Made by a program: the position numbers and the translations under genes
Assembly: GCF_901709675.1 (NCBI RefSeq)
Contig: NC_051096.1
Span: forward strand, 3,313,001 to 3,377,000
From: Syngnathus acus
Lineage: Eukaryota > Chordata > Actinopteri > Syngnathiformes > Syngnathidae
DNA: 64,000 nt
Direction: 5' to 3'
Part shown: positions 33,815 through 45,500 of the stretch, piece after piece
Layout of the letters: each line of letters starts with the position of its first letter
Numbering within the stretch: the first letter of the stretch is position 1
Notes under the pieces: generated by a model
Told to the model about the DNA's origin: nothing
Seen by the model: only the letters and a program-made list of their open reading frames with translations
The model's database searches: none

Positions 33815-34157
33815 CTTTGTTATTCAGGGAATGCAACAGTCTGCTCGTGAGTGGCAGTATGCCCGTAAATATACTTTATTTTGCCCCCAATGATGTCTGA
33901 CAGGCAGGCCCGCAGGGAGGGCAGTAGGGTCAACTGTGGTGGGTAGGTGTGGGGGGATTAATTGGTGCAATCTTTAAGGATCTCCCCCATGTTGGCCTAA
34001 CTACTGGTTTAGTAGGGTCCTTCGAAAACTCAAAATTAAATAAGATTGGCTACTAAACATGTGTTACACAGAGAAGAGGTTTTTCTTTCCGTTTTTGTTT
34101 TTTAGTGAGGCAATATTTTGGACTACTATTTCCGAAGGGGTCCTATACGTCACTATA

Positions 34158-34165
34158 CGCATGCG
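34158..34165. promoter_or_regulatory. NRF1-type palindrome, rida/mrpl9 divergent promoter
   Basis: CGCATGCG (in context TACGCATGCGAT) is the central NRF1 palindrome, 136 bases upstream of the mrpl9 ATG. NRF1 typically controls nuclear genes for mitochondrial proteins. Confidence 0.4.
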
Positions 34166-34300
34166 ATCTGCTGGTTGCAGCTTTAATTGAGCGACGATTT
34201 GACAATTTACGCTCCGAAATAAGCATTTTTTTAAAGCACTTTTTAAGGAAGTCTGACGAAAAACTCGCAATTACTATCACGTTTTATACACTGGTTCAAC

Positions 34301-35599
34301 ATGTTTAGTTCTTGCTGCCGTGCCCTTCAGGATCTGCTCGGCCAAATGACCATCAGGAGCTTTTCTGTGACTCCTGTCCAGGTTAGTGTCGGATTAATTT
34401 GAATATTTTAGGTATTTTTTTAGGACGCTTTGTTTTGCATGGGCCACGTTGGGTGATGAACTTTGTCCTTCTGTTGTAGTTTTTGGTTTGATAACGTGAA
34501 GTTTGTTTTTCCCAGAGCACCGTGGTGGTGGAGCGCTGGTGGCAGGTGCCCCTGTCTAAAGTGGGCAGCCCCCCGAGGTTGTACCCCCGCAGGCACCGCA
34601 TCTACAAACTGGTCGAGGACACAAAACATGCTCCCAAGGAAAAGATGGAGCTCATCCTCACACAGACTGTCCCCAGTGAGTCTCACTCTATGCATTCAAT
34701 AATAATTAAACAAATCTACTCTAATTTTTTTTTTTTTTTTTTTTTTGACAGAGCTTGGTGGTCGTGGAGAGACGGTGTTTGTCAAAAAGTCAGTGGGCCG
34801 TAACAAGCTGCTTCCGCAGGGGCTTGCCGTGTATCCATCTCCGGAGAACAAGAAGATCTTTGCGGAGGAGTTAAGGGTGCGAGTTGGAGGCTTTTCAGTA
34901 GCGTTACGTTACAACGTGATTATTAAACGCTGCTCTCTCTTTTTACCTTCAGCTTTTGCGGGAGGGCACGAGCGAGGAGAGAATGCAAACTCGAACTGGA
35001 CAACTGGTGAGTTAGTATAATGTACACAAGATCACATCTCTCAGTATTTGTAATTAGAATGAAAATAATGATTTTGTATTTTCCAGACAGTCGAGTTCCT
35101 GAAGAAATCCAAATTGAGAATCATCAAAATGCCCTCTAAAGACTTTAAGATGACTAGTGAAGTTGTGAGGAGGCAGTTTCTTCGTAAGGTACTTGATAAA
35201 AAAACCTGCACGCGTCTAATTTTGTTTACAAAAAAAATCTGATGTATTGAATATTCACTTTGTGCTTAGCTGATCATGGTGGTTCCTCCTCACGCCTTGA
35301 AGCTTCCATTTGAGCCCATCACAGAGTGTGGCGACTACTGGTGTGAAGTAACGGTAAGATTTTATTTTATTTTATCCCGCGGATTAAATAATAATTATCT
35401 TTGGTTCTTACAGGTGAACGGAATGGACACAGTCCGCGTCCCCATTTCTTTAGTCCCGTACGAGGACAAGTCGGTCAGACAGCAGCGCATCTTGGAGGAG
35501 GCTGCTGATAAGGACATTCATGTGGATGAGGAGGTTGCTATGGAGACAAGTCAAGTCAGTGTGACTGAGCCACCAAGTGACAACCAGAAGCAGGATTAA
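34301..35599 (+). CDS. mrpl9: Mitochondrial ribosomal protein L9 (bL9m)
   Basis: Component of the mitochondrial large ribosomal subunit. Seven coding exons: 34301-34381, 34516-34675, 34752-34876, 34953-35006, 35087-35188, 35270-35353 and 35414-35599; 263 residues. The N-terminus ([20 protein letters not shown]) is a plausible mitochondrial targeting peptide. Family landmarks are [50 protein letters not shown] and [20 protein letters not shown]. The C-terminal tail after residue about 225 is acidic and not conserved in my memory of the family. AATAAA at 35732-35737 fits a short 3' UTR. The next gene starts only 370 bases after the stop on the same strand. Confidence 0.95.
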
Positions 35600-35966
35600 T
35601 GGACACTAAAAGGACATCTGTGGATTGTAAAGGACACTTGCTGGGCGAAAATGATGGTCACTAAATTGACTTTTGTTTTATGTTATTATACTCAACAACA
35701 TTGGAAAAAAAAACAATCATTCACGAGATGAAATAAAAACAAAAATGCTTTAGGACTTGCCGTCCAGTATCTGCAGAAGTGACTAGTTTGTTTGCCACGT
35801 TTAGATGCTATCAAAATGATTTCCTTTTTTTTTTGTGTTGTGACACCCTTGCAATGACTTTGCACAAGCGTGTCTTCACATCCTGAGTTGCATCAAAGCA
35901 TCGCTCGGAACAAACGCTTTTGAAGGGGGATTTATTTTCAAATGTATTTTAACGCAGTCGTTACAG

Positions 35967-36707
35967 ATGGACCGCATGCCTCACGCTGACGTTCAGATTT
36001 CATCCATCGGTCAGAACTTTTTTTTTTCTTTTTCAGCCTTGTATTGATTTCACCAATTTAACCTGAATCAATTTACTTGCAGTGGTGGTCAACATCATGT
36101 GGTGGATGGTGATGCTCGCTGGCATCGGTTTGGGTAAGCTGCTTTGTCACTTTCCAAATTGCTTGTGGGCCTTCACTAAATGTGTCATCATAGGCGCCAC
36201 TCATCTGAACCACTGCCCGGTGCAGTCCAGAATCCCCATCTACCTGGTGGTTCTGGGCTCGTCCAGCCTGCTGGCTTTATCTGTGACTTACTGCCGCTAC
36301 ATCTGGGAGAGCGGCCTGATGAGCACGATCACTTCCGTCGGCGTGGTTCTGTTACACCTCTTCACCTTCTGCTGGTTTGTCTTAGGTATGAAAACAATCT
36401 AGTTTTTATATGGCTTGTCCTCATTGGACCATCCGTCGCAGGGTCAACTTGGGTCTACGGCGCGTACCCGCCCAGCTTCACGCCCGGAGAAGCTCGCTAC
36501 TGCCATAAGAGCACCTACAACTTTGCTTTCATCACCACCACGCTGGTGTGGGCCAGCGCCACGCTGTCGCTGTGCTGCTGCGCTTGCTTCGTGTCGATGA
36601 CCTGCTTCAAGACAGTCACGGCCCGACACCGGTTGACGCCCACCCGCACCACGTCGTACGGAACGACACATCTGCTCGACGAAGACGCCGCAACAGGTGG
36701 TGTCTGA
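35967..36707 (+). CDS. Four-pass membrane protein, TMEM272-like
   Basis: Predicted integral membrane protein of 183 residues. Coding exons: 35967-36009, 36083-36133, 36194-36385 and 36442-36707, all phase 1. Start chosen: [14 protein letters not shown], spliced into [18 protein letters not shown]. The exon 1 donor (GTCAGA) is weak, so an alternative first exon is possible. Four hydrophobic segments are visible: [55 protein letters not shown] and [34 protein letters not shown] between the first two, and [11 protein letters not shown] then a YCHKSTY stretch before the fourth, resemble the fish TMEM272 family. The cytosolic tail ends [13 protein letters not shown]. No function is known to me. 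Confidence 0.72.
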
Positions 36708-37134
36708 TCCCAGCTCAAAGGTGGACTTATTTGCAATATGAGTCAAGAACGGTAGAGAATTTTTACACGTAAGCAACAACTTCGACATTTTTGAAGCAAC
36801 ATGTTTATTATAAAATTCCACGTTAATGTGTCTCGAGTTGAATGTGAACGCACTGGTACTTTCTTGGGAAGCGGGATGGCTCTTCACTAAACCGAGACTA
36901 ACACTAAATGTTTGTTACGTGATCGGGAATACATAGAGTAGTACAAAGGAATACATTTCCAACCCAGTTGGTATCTAAAACCCACCCACAAGTGTCTGGA
37001 AAGTAATTTAGTTTACTTTACAAAGGAGTCATAATGATGAACAGTTGGGGGGAAAATGTGCATTACAGTTTTTGTTTTCTAATTTATTGGAAGCTCCATT
37101 CTCCTCGACGCTAGACTCCCAAACGGCATGGCGC

Positions 37135-38872
37135 TCAGAAGCCGTATTTGGCCTGCGTCTGCCGGCGTGTCATCCTGTTTTCCGCCCAGGTGTTCTTCAG
37201 CTCCAGCTCACGTTCCTTGGCCTGAAGCGAAAAAATACCTTGCTGGATTTTTGTGACCCTTGACTTCTATTTGCGGTCAGCCTCTTGTTGGAAGAAGAAA
37301 CATTGACCATGTATGGCCATGAGGAAGATTTGGCGGCCTCACCTGGTGGATGAGATATGTAATCTGGTGCTTGCGCCTCTGTTGTCCTGTGGGCATGCCT
37401 CCCCTTTTCTGTAGATGAAAAACAGGAGAGTCAGAAATTGTGGTCGCTGTATGAATCCTCCCTATGAGTCATACCTTGCTGAAGGACCCGTGGGTCTGCT
37501 TCTCCTCCGACATGCTTTTGGTGAGCCACTGCTGATGACCGCTCAGCTGGTCGTCACCCTTTATTTCCAGGAACTTCACTTCCTCTTTGCCCCGGTTCCT
37601 TTTGCCCTGAAGCCGCATGAACTGCAAGCAACACACAGAGAATGCTTCTCATCACTGTTCTGTGTTAATTAACATGAGTATAATTCCATTTGCTGTTATG
37701 TCTTACCGCTTCGTCATCAAACATGGCCGAATTGCCAGGTTCTTCGTCTTCGGGCAAGCCGGGGCTTGGCTCTTGGTAGTATGCTTTGTTGCTGTCGTAT
37801 CCCTGTAGAATGAGATGGTGTCACTGTTGACGTTCATGTTAGTTTCCATTTGTTGGAACTTGACGCATGTATACCTCAGGGTAAGACTCCGGTCCCGCCA
37901 TGGGCGGCTGATACTGAGGATACTGGCCTCCCCACGTGGCGGCTCCCTCGTGGCCTCCACCAAAGTCGAGAGGGGCGTCCGACTGACCCAGCTCGTCACC
38001 GGGCGGTGGAGGAGGAAGGGGTTCGGGAAGAGACACTGGGAGCGGCTCCACCGCGGCGACGACGGGCTCGGGTTCGCAACTCGGAATGACAGCCGGAGGT
38101 GGCCGCTCTGGGCTCTCACCAAACGAGAAGTAATTCTGTGGAGAGATGTCGTCTTCGTGCTCGTCCGCGACAACGATATGTCTGGCCAGCTGCCGCGCCG
38201 CCGACTTGGCTGCTGCTTTGATGGCGGAGGGTGACGCGCTGGGGCCCAGTAGGCCCGGCGCGGGAGTGCTTGGACTGACACCGCGAGGGTCCGAGCGCTT
38301 GGTGAGCGTGTGGGGAATTAAAGGTCTGTCGGTCACCTTCACAGTCAGGTTTTTGGGTTGTGGCAGGAGAGAAGACAGACCTGCACCCTACACAGAAAGG
38401 CGGGGAAAGTTTACTCCAGATCAAATCACTTAACGTTGTACAATCCATTCCTAATCTATTAATTTGTGCCTTGCACTATTTGAACATGCAAAGGTAAGTG
38501 CAGGTGTCCCTACCTGGGGCTGGAGTTTCTTCTTTATTGGTTCGTCATCATCTGAGTCTGACTAATAACAACAAAAATTAATCATGATTTATAATCTCAT
38601 GATCATCGTGCATCAGCTCGCATCACAACACTCACGTCGTGCTTCTCGATTTGCGGTATGGAAATCCTCACAGGTTCTGTGCGCTTCTTAGGCTTGGGCA
38701 AACCTGACAACAAACTCGTCTTGCCTTGCTGGGGGTCGTTACTCGACGTCCTGTCCACCGCAGAAAGATTTTGGGGGGCTGGCATGAGGGAGAAGAGTCC
38801 CCCTGAGCCTGGTTTGCTCGACGTTCCTTCACTATCGCTGTCATCACTGCTGCCATAGGCGACTAAAGACAT
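37135..38872 (-). CDS. prcc: PRCC (proline-rich mitotic checkpoint/splicing-associated factor)
   Basis: Nuclear proline-rich protein associated with the spliceosome and with MAD2-linked mitotic control in mammals. Seven coding exons: 38636-38872, 38514-38561, 37875-38387, 37707-37802, 37475-37621, 37343-37408 and 37135-37221; 397 residues. Landmarks: MSLVAYGSSDDSDSE start, KTSLLSGLPKPKKR, GAGLSSLLPQPKNLTVKVT, a Pro-rich centre (PLPVSLPEPLPPPPPGDE), and the conserved C-terminal part from FMRLQGKRNRGKEEVKFLEI to NRMTRRQTQAKYGF. An AATAAA (minus, 37083-37088) lies about 47 bases past the stop. It is divergent from stk3, with 857 bases between start codons. Confidence 0.93.
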
Positions 38873-39516
38873 GTTAGCGGGCGGTATGAAGTGCCGCTAA
38901 CCCGCATGGATACCACCACTATTCCCTCAAATCTTCACAGTAAAGATCCTCATGAGTGTGAAATAACGCAGTTCTTTTTGTCAAATAACAGCAAAACAAA
39001 TGGGGATGATGGAAAAAGTATGCTAACTATAGTTAGCTTAGGCCGCTAGCCGCCACTAAAAGTAACCAGATAGTTTTGCCTTTCTGACTTAAATCGTCAG
39101 GATACAATTTACTGTTTTTAGATCATTTATTTTAGATTCACTTATGATTAATAATACGACAGATAAATTATCGTTCTGAGCGCATACTTGCACTCGATAA
39201 TTTTTCTTCGTCTTGTTTATCGACGATGAGCTGCGATTCACTTTCTTCTTCTGTGTTGACAACAATCAACCGTTGCCGATACTGCCCCCAACGGACGGCA
39301 AGTGAATGGCTAGCTCCTCTTTAAAAAAACAACAACATTTAAATTATAGATATTTGGATTTTACAAACTTGTGCGTGCACACACACCCAAACGAAGCAAA
39401 CGGACCCCGCAAAGAAAGTGGCACGGAGATCGCTTTACTGCTTTACGTGGCAGCTCTGCCACATTCAAAACGGCGAACGCTTTTACGTACGGGATTATCT
39501 GATGCTCAACTGATGG

Positions 39517-39526
39517 TGCGCATGCG
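39517..39526. promoter_or_regulatory. NRF1-type palindrome, prcc/stk3 divergent promoter
   Basis: TGCGCATGCG is a near-exact NRF1 core in the region between prcc and stk3. It lies 204 bases upstream of the stk3 ATG. Confidence 0.45.
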
Positions 39527-39729
39527 TACTACTGTTGCGCTCACCTCGAAGCAACCTGCTTCGTGATTGGTCAGAAGACTCGGTTAGCTGGTGGCCCTCC
39601 ACTCCCCAGCGGCTACTAGTTCTTTAATTAACAACGACGACAATGTTCATTCGGTGATTACAGAAGACAAAAATCACCACAACTGGACATCATTCCGTCA
39701 CCTATTTGTGCAACTTGCCATTTGTAACC

Positions 39730-42520
39730 ATGGAGCAGTCTGCCTCCAAAAGGTTTGTAATTTAAAGCTTTTTGACTTGCTAGCTGCAAAGGTAGCTACT
39801 GCTGCGCTAGCCGGTTATGCTAATTATAATTAGCGTTGTCGGTCTCAACTCTTCTTTCCCAATTATTACGAGAAATAACATGTTTAATGTGCTACCCCAT
39901 CATATCGCTTCTCATTACTACTATTTAAATTATCTTCGGGATACATACTCACTCCGGTGGAAAGTAGAACCATAGCTTTGTTACACATCATTCACTATAA
40001 ACCTATCAATTAATTACGTGCTTAATATTGTTTTTCAATATATTTCACCAAGCAGTAAGCTGAAAAAGCTGAGTGAAGACAGCTTGACCAAACAACCAGA
40101 GGAAGTGTTTGATGTCCTGGAAAAACTTGGTGAAGGGTGAGTAAGTTTTCTTACTTCCCCTCATCACTAGTTATTATGAAAAATAAATGTTCCTGCTTAT
40201 TTTTGGAGGCGAGTGAATATTGTGTCTTTTTTTGCAAACACATATTTTTGTTGTGTGTGTTAGTTCTTATGGCAGTGTATTTAAAGCCATCCACAAGGAG
40301 TCGGGACAGGTTGTGGCCATCAAGCAGGTCCCTGTGGAGTCTGACCTGCAAGAGATTATCAAGGAGATTTCCATCATGCAGCAGTGTGACAGGTTGCACA
40401 AAGAAAACAAAATAAAATTTGAATGAATGTTCCATTTCGTCCCTGTTGAAGGTAATTGATTTGATGTCTTTCCAAATAGCCCCTACGTAGTGAAGTACTA
40501 TGGCAGCTACTTCAAGAACACAGACCTGTGGATCGTCATGGAGTACTGCGGAGCTGGTTCTGTCTCTGACATCATCAGGCTGCGCAGCAAAACGGTAGGT
40601 CCGATACAAAAATGTGTTGCCATGAGAAATGCATTAAAAGGCATGAAAACGCTTTTATTGCAAGCATATTCACACACCAAAATATCGTGCGTAATCTTTT
40701 TGGTTGTGTTTGTATGTTTAATTGTATTGATTATTCTTACAGCTGACAGAGGATGAGATTGCCACTATCTTAAAGTCAACACTCAAGGGTCTGGAATACC
40801 TTCACTTCATGAGGAAGATTCACAGAGATATCAAGGCCGGCAACATTTTGCTCAACACCGAGGGACACGCCAAGCTGGCTGACTTTGGAGTGGCAGGGCA
40901 GCTAACGGTAATAGCGCTAACTTGCTAAAAACAAACAGGATCTAGCGGTGAACCAATACTGTTTTACGATACGTCTGTACTCGTGTGAGTAAAAATGCTC
41001 CGATGCTACGACACTCGATACTGTGCCGTAATAGTTGTGGTCCACTCCGTAAACTAAATATCAAATTTGAGTCGAGTCTTAATTTTCCTCGAAAGGACAC
41101 CATGGCGAAGAGGAACACTGTGATTGGAACGCCTTTCTGGATGGCCCCGGAGGTGATCCAGGAGATTGGCTACAACTGCGTGGCCGACATCTGGTCGCTG
41201 GGCATCACGTCCATCGAGATGGCTGAGGGCAAGCCCCCCTACGCTGACATCCACCCCATGAGAGTGAGCACGGATGATCTGGCAGACGTGTGTCGTGACG
41301 CCTCATGCTTCATCCTCTTTTGCTTGTCTCGTCACTTCAGGCCATCTTTATGATCCCCACTAACCCTCCGCCAACCTTCCGGAAACCCGAGCTGTGGTCA
41401 GACGATTTCACGGATTTTGTCAAGAAGTGTCTGGTGAAGAATCCTGAGCAGAGAGCCACCGCTACACAACTCCTGCAGGTTCATAACAGACATTTCCGGA
41501 ATGAAATGTGTTTTTTAGTGCCATGACTGTCTATTTTGTCTCATTTGTTACCCGCACATCTCCAGCACCCGTTCATCAGCCAGGCCAAGCCCGTCTCCAT
41601 CTTGCGGGACCTGATCACCGAGGCCATGGAGATGAAGGCCAAGCGGCAGCAGGAGCAGCAAAGAGAGCTGGAGGAAGACGATGATAACTCCGTCAGTCCA
41701 ACCCGCTGACTCTTGTTCACATGTTAAAAGACGGCTGACTGATTTGTTTTGCACCCCGCCCCCTAGGAGGAGGAGACTGAGGTGGACTCGCACACCATGG
41801 TGAAGTCCGGCTCGGAGGGCGCCGGCACCATGCGCGCCGGCGGAACCATGAGCGACGGGGCGCAGACCATGATCGAGCACGGCAACACCATGCTGGACTC
41901 GGACCTGGGCACCATGGTCATCAACAGCGACGATGACGACGAGGAAGAGGAGGAGCGGGGATCAATGAGGAGTGCGGGCGCACATGCCGTCACTTGAGAA
42001 ACGTGAGGTGTAGAACGTTTTATAACTTAACATACTCCCCCCCCCCCCCCCCCCCCCCCCCCCTTGCAGGGCACGCCACCCCCCAACAGCCTATGCGTCC
42101 ATCCTTCATGGACTACTTTGACAAGCAGGACTCCAACAAAGTGGCCCAGCAGCAGCAACGTCAACATCAGCAGCACCAGCAGGAGAACTACAATCACAAC
42201 CAACCTCAGGAGCAGCCCGGCTACCACGTCCAGTCTAAGAACATTTTCCCCGATAACTGGAAGGTGCCCCAGGACGGAGACTTTGATTTTGTGAGTGAAC
42301 TCATCCGGGGGGCTGGGAGATGATGGGGAAACATGAATAATCACAATCATCATGTTTTCAGTTGAAGAATCTGGACTTTGAGGAACTTCAGATGCGCCTG
42401 AGCGCCTTGGACCCCATGATGGAGCGCGAAATCGAGGAGCTGCGGCAGCGCTACACAGCCAAGCGCCAGCCCATCCTCGACGCCATGGATGCCAAGAAGC
42501 GGCGGCAGCAGAACTTTTAA
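39730..42520 (+). CDS. stk3: Serine/threonine kinase 3 (MST2, Hippo pathway)
   Basis: Core Hippo kinase that phosphorylates LATS and MOB1. Eleven coding exons: 39730-39752, 40056-40136, 40264-40392, 40480-40594, 40743-40907, 41096-41263, 41341-41478, 41566-41691, 41767-41971, 42070-42290 and 42362-42520; 509 residues. The kinase domain shows [12 protein letters not shown] (P-loop), VVAIKQVP (catalytic Lys), [16 protein letters not shown] and the activation-loop [19 protein letters not shown] site corresponds to the caspase-cleaved region of MST kinases. The C-terminal SARAH domain runs from [14 protein letters not shown] to KKRRQQNF. The linker has a Gln/His/Asn-rich insert ([19 protein letters not shown]) not in the human protein. 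MST2 rather than MST1 is favoured by the N-terminus [24 protein letters not shown] at 43890-43895 suggests a 1.4-kb 3' UTR. Confidence 0.97.
42036..42063 (+). repeat. Poly-C tract at the stk3 exon 10 acceptor
   Basis: About 26 consecutive C residues form nearly the whole polypyrimidine tract and are followed by TTGCAG. The exact length may be uncertain in sequencing. Confidence 0.8.
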
Positions 42521-45500
42521 GGCCGGTGACACACACACACGCACACATGTATGAGACGTAATAGTTTGATGAGTAAGCAACATTCGTGACCAAAGACAAT
42601 CAGAAATTGTGTTGCCTTAAACGAGGGAGGGGGGGATAGGCTTTTTCCTCTGTGCTTTGAGAAAAAAAAAAAGTCTGCCTAAATTGATGAAGACCACATT
42701 GCAGGACTTCATTTATCAATGATTCGTTGTCATGTTACTTTTATGAAGATGATCTTCGGTCTCTGTGCCTCGCAAAAACAAAATTTGCCATAGCGATATT
42801 GAAAAATGGCGCATCGAAGTCGTAACAGAACGGTCGCTTCTGAGCCTATACTCCGTAAGTGACAAAAAAAGAGAATTCAATATTCAGGGATGAGAATTTT
42901 CTGCGGATCCGCGGATTTCCGTGTTTTCCGTCGAAAGTATCATTTTCGTGAATCGTGTAAATCCATTGAGAAAAGTATTTTTTTTTTTATATATGGGGGG
43001 AGCGTTAGCCTCGGCGACTCGCGAGCATTCCCCCGCCCGCCGCGACGGCATCTTTATTTTCGGCAGCATTTTGGCGCCACTTTCATCACATCATTTCCAC
43101 TTGTTAACTTACACGGAGAACTGTTTTTACACCGCCACAATGTGAATTTGCGATTGGGTTTTCATCACTTGAAGACGAGTTATTTAGTCGAACGGGATCA
43201 AGAACTGCTTCAGATGGGCATGGCTCGAGAGCCACGTCATCGTACAACTCGGAACACAGTCCGTATTTGTCACAGTCACATTTGCCATTCTCATCCCTGA
43301 ATATTGTATTTCAAGGCACAAATTCATCATAAAAGTTTTCGTACTGTTCGCTACCACTTCATTAATTTTCCTCCATTTTAATTTGCGTGGGAGGCAACTG
43401 GACTCTGATGTACCGAAGTAAGCCGACACTTGAACGCCACACGTTGTTGACTTATTATTTTTTTTTTTTTTTATGAGCGTCCTGAATGGGTGAAACATTT
43501 CCATGTTCAACAGCGTGAAACATTTCCATGCTCCCCGTGAATGTTAACTTTCACACTTGAGAGACCTGTTACACTATTTAAATAACTATCCTCAGACGAC
43601 ACTTTCTGGACCAGATCTTGCATTGTATTGTTTCACACATTTCTTTTAGTGGCACTGGTTTAACTATAGAAGCTAATTTGGCTGCTTTTATTTGTAACCT
43701 TTACTTTTTTTTTTTTGTCTGTGCATATGGAAGGACAGCACTAACTAAAGTGTACAGTGCAGTGTGAGAAAAGCGGGTCGTTGTCATGTACTGTTTACCT
43801 TAAATCACTTTTTTCCCATTTCACCACTAAATCATGACTATGTCTGACATGGTTAATTTATTACTTTTTTTGTATAAAGCGCATGATATAATAAAAGTTA
43901 CTTTTAGTTAACTGCAATTGCATTGGATTATTTGTCATTTGTGTTGGAGGCGGGACACAGTTTGGGCTCTGAGGCACACAAAAAAATCTTTTTTTATGTA
44001 AACGTTTAACTTTTTTTTACTTTTTACTTGTACATTATTAAAAAAGATTTACTATTTCATCTTTAAAAATGTACAAGCACTATCAATGCATTAGATTTTT
44101 AAACTTATTTTTTGAAATGCACATTGAGTTTTCGTTTTTCAGATTTAAAATTTGTACATATTTTAAAAAAAAAAATCATTTTAATATTTATTATTCCTTT
44201 TGCAGTGCCTCTGCCTCATTTCCGTCATCCAAGTGTGCAGCCAGTCACCCTCTTTTATTGATTTGTGAAAGCCTAACCTCAAACAAATGCAGCCAATTAC
44301 AACCGCGTGAGATGGACAATTTTACGGTGCCAAATGAAAAGATGCCGGCGGGATGGCAGCTGTAATTGCACATAGTCTGCCTTTAACGGCCTGTCGGTGA
44401 GTACGGGATGCCTCGGCCAATTCTAGCACTGGCAGAAAAGAGGGAAGGGGGAGGGGGTCTGAACAAAACTGCCAGTCATTGAAGCAAACAGAGTTCCGTT
44501 TGCTTTTTTTATTGTATTCAATTTATAAAACACAAAATAAATCTGCTCTATGCTTTTAGGGACAGCAACAAATCCACTAAAATTATTTTTCAACCAAATA
44601 ATTGAAATCTGTTGCCGCGGTAAAACTTTACGAACTGCAAAGGCCACACACTACTGATATTTTACACCCTTCAGATCTTCTCTGACCCTCACATGTCAAA
44701 ATTTCTCTCACACACACGCATACCTTGTTCCCTGGGGGCCTGATTGTAAATCAAAGCAGAATTCCTCTATTTGTCCACAGGCTTGTTAGGCAGGAAAGGG
44801 TGTCCATAAATCAGTAGACACTTAGTGATATTTATGCCTGGTGGCAATGAGTTGAACAAGCGGTGAGCGCGACCCTCGAGGCAATATCTCTAAGTGGTGC
44901 CCGTCTGGAAGAAGATTGTGAAGATGATGAACAAGTAGGGGAGAGAATACTCGGTGGGCTGAAAAGACGACGCTTCATTTCCATGTTCATAATCAAACCT
45001 TAATCTGGGTCGATCCACTGAACTCTTGAGCCTTTTGAGCGCTTTGCTTATTACTGGGAATCACCAGCCGTCCTTGCTGCAGCCGCTGCGTCGGATATGA
45101 AAAGTCTCCACACCCCTGCTTGAATCCTAATTTTTATTTTAAAAAAAACAACAGTTAAAAGAGGGTGTGCACACTTGTGCAAACACATTGCTCTTTTTTT
45201 TTTTTACACAAAGTTTTTTAATTTGTGAAAGAGCAAACCTCTGTACGGCGTTAAAATGTCCCACGTCATATTTTATTTCACAACTCCAGGTGCACTACTC
45301 AAGTGTCGCCACAAGACGGCGATCGTGAACCATCTTGTCTCTGTGCTCCACATATTTACAGCGAGTGTGATGTAAAGGTTGCAAGAAGTTTAAGAACCAT
45401 TGTCTCTGCGGTTCTTTCATTTCGGAGCTGATTTAGCCCACAAGTGTGTCTCCTGCCGAAGCAATGTTGGCTGAGAATGGGACACAAAAAGGAGACCCCC

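Noticed and set aside
45307-45320. CTCF-like CGCCACAAGACGGC
   Set aside because: It departs from the core at a key G position and is weaker than the four reported sites.
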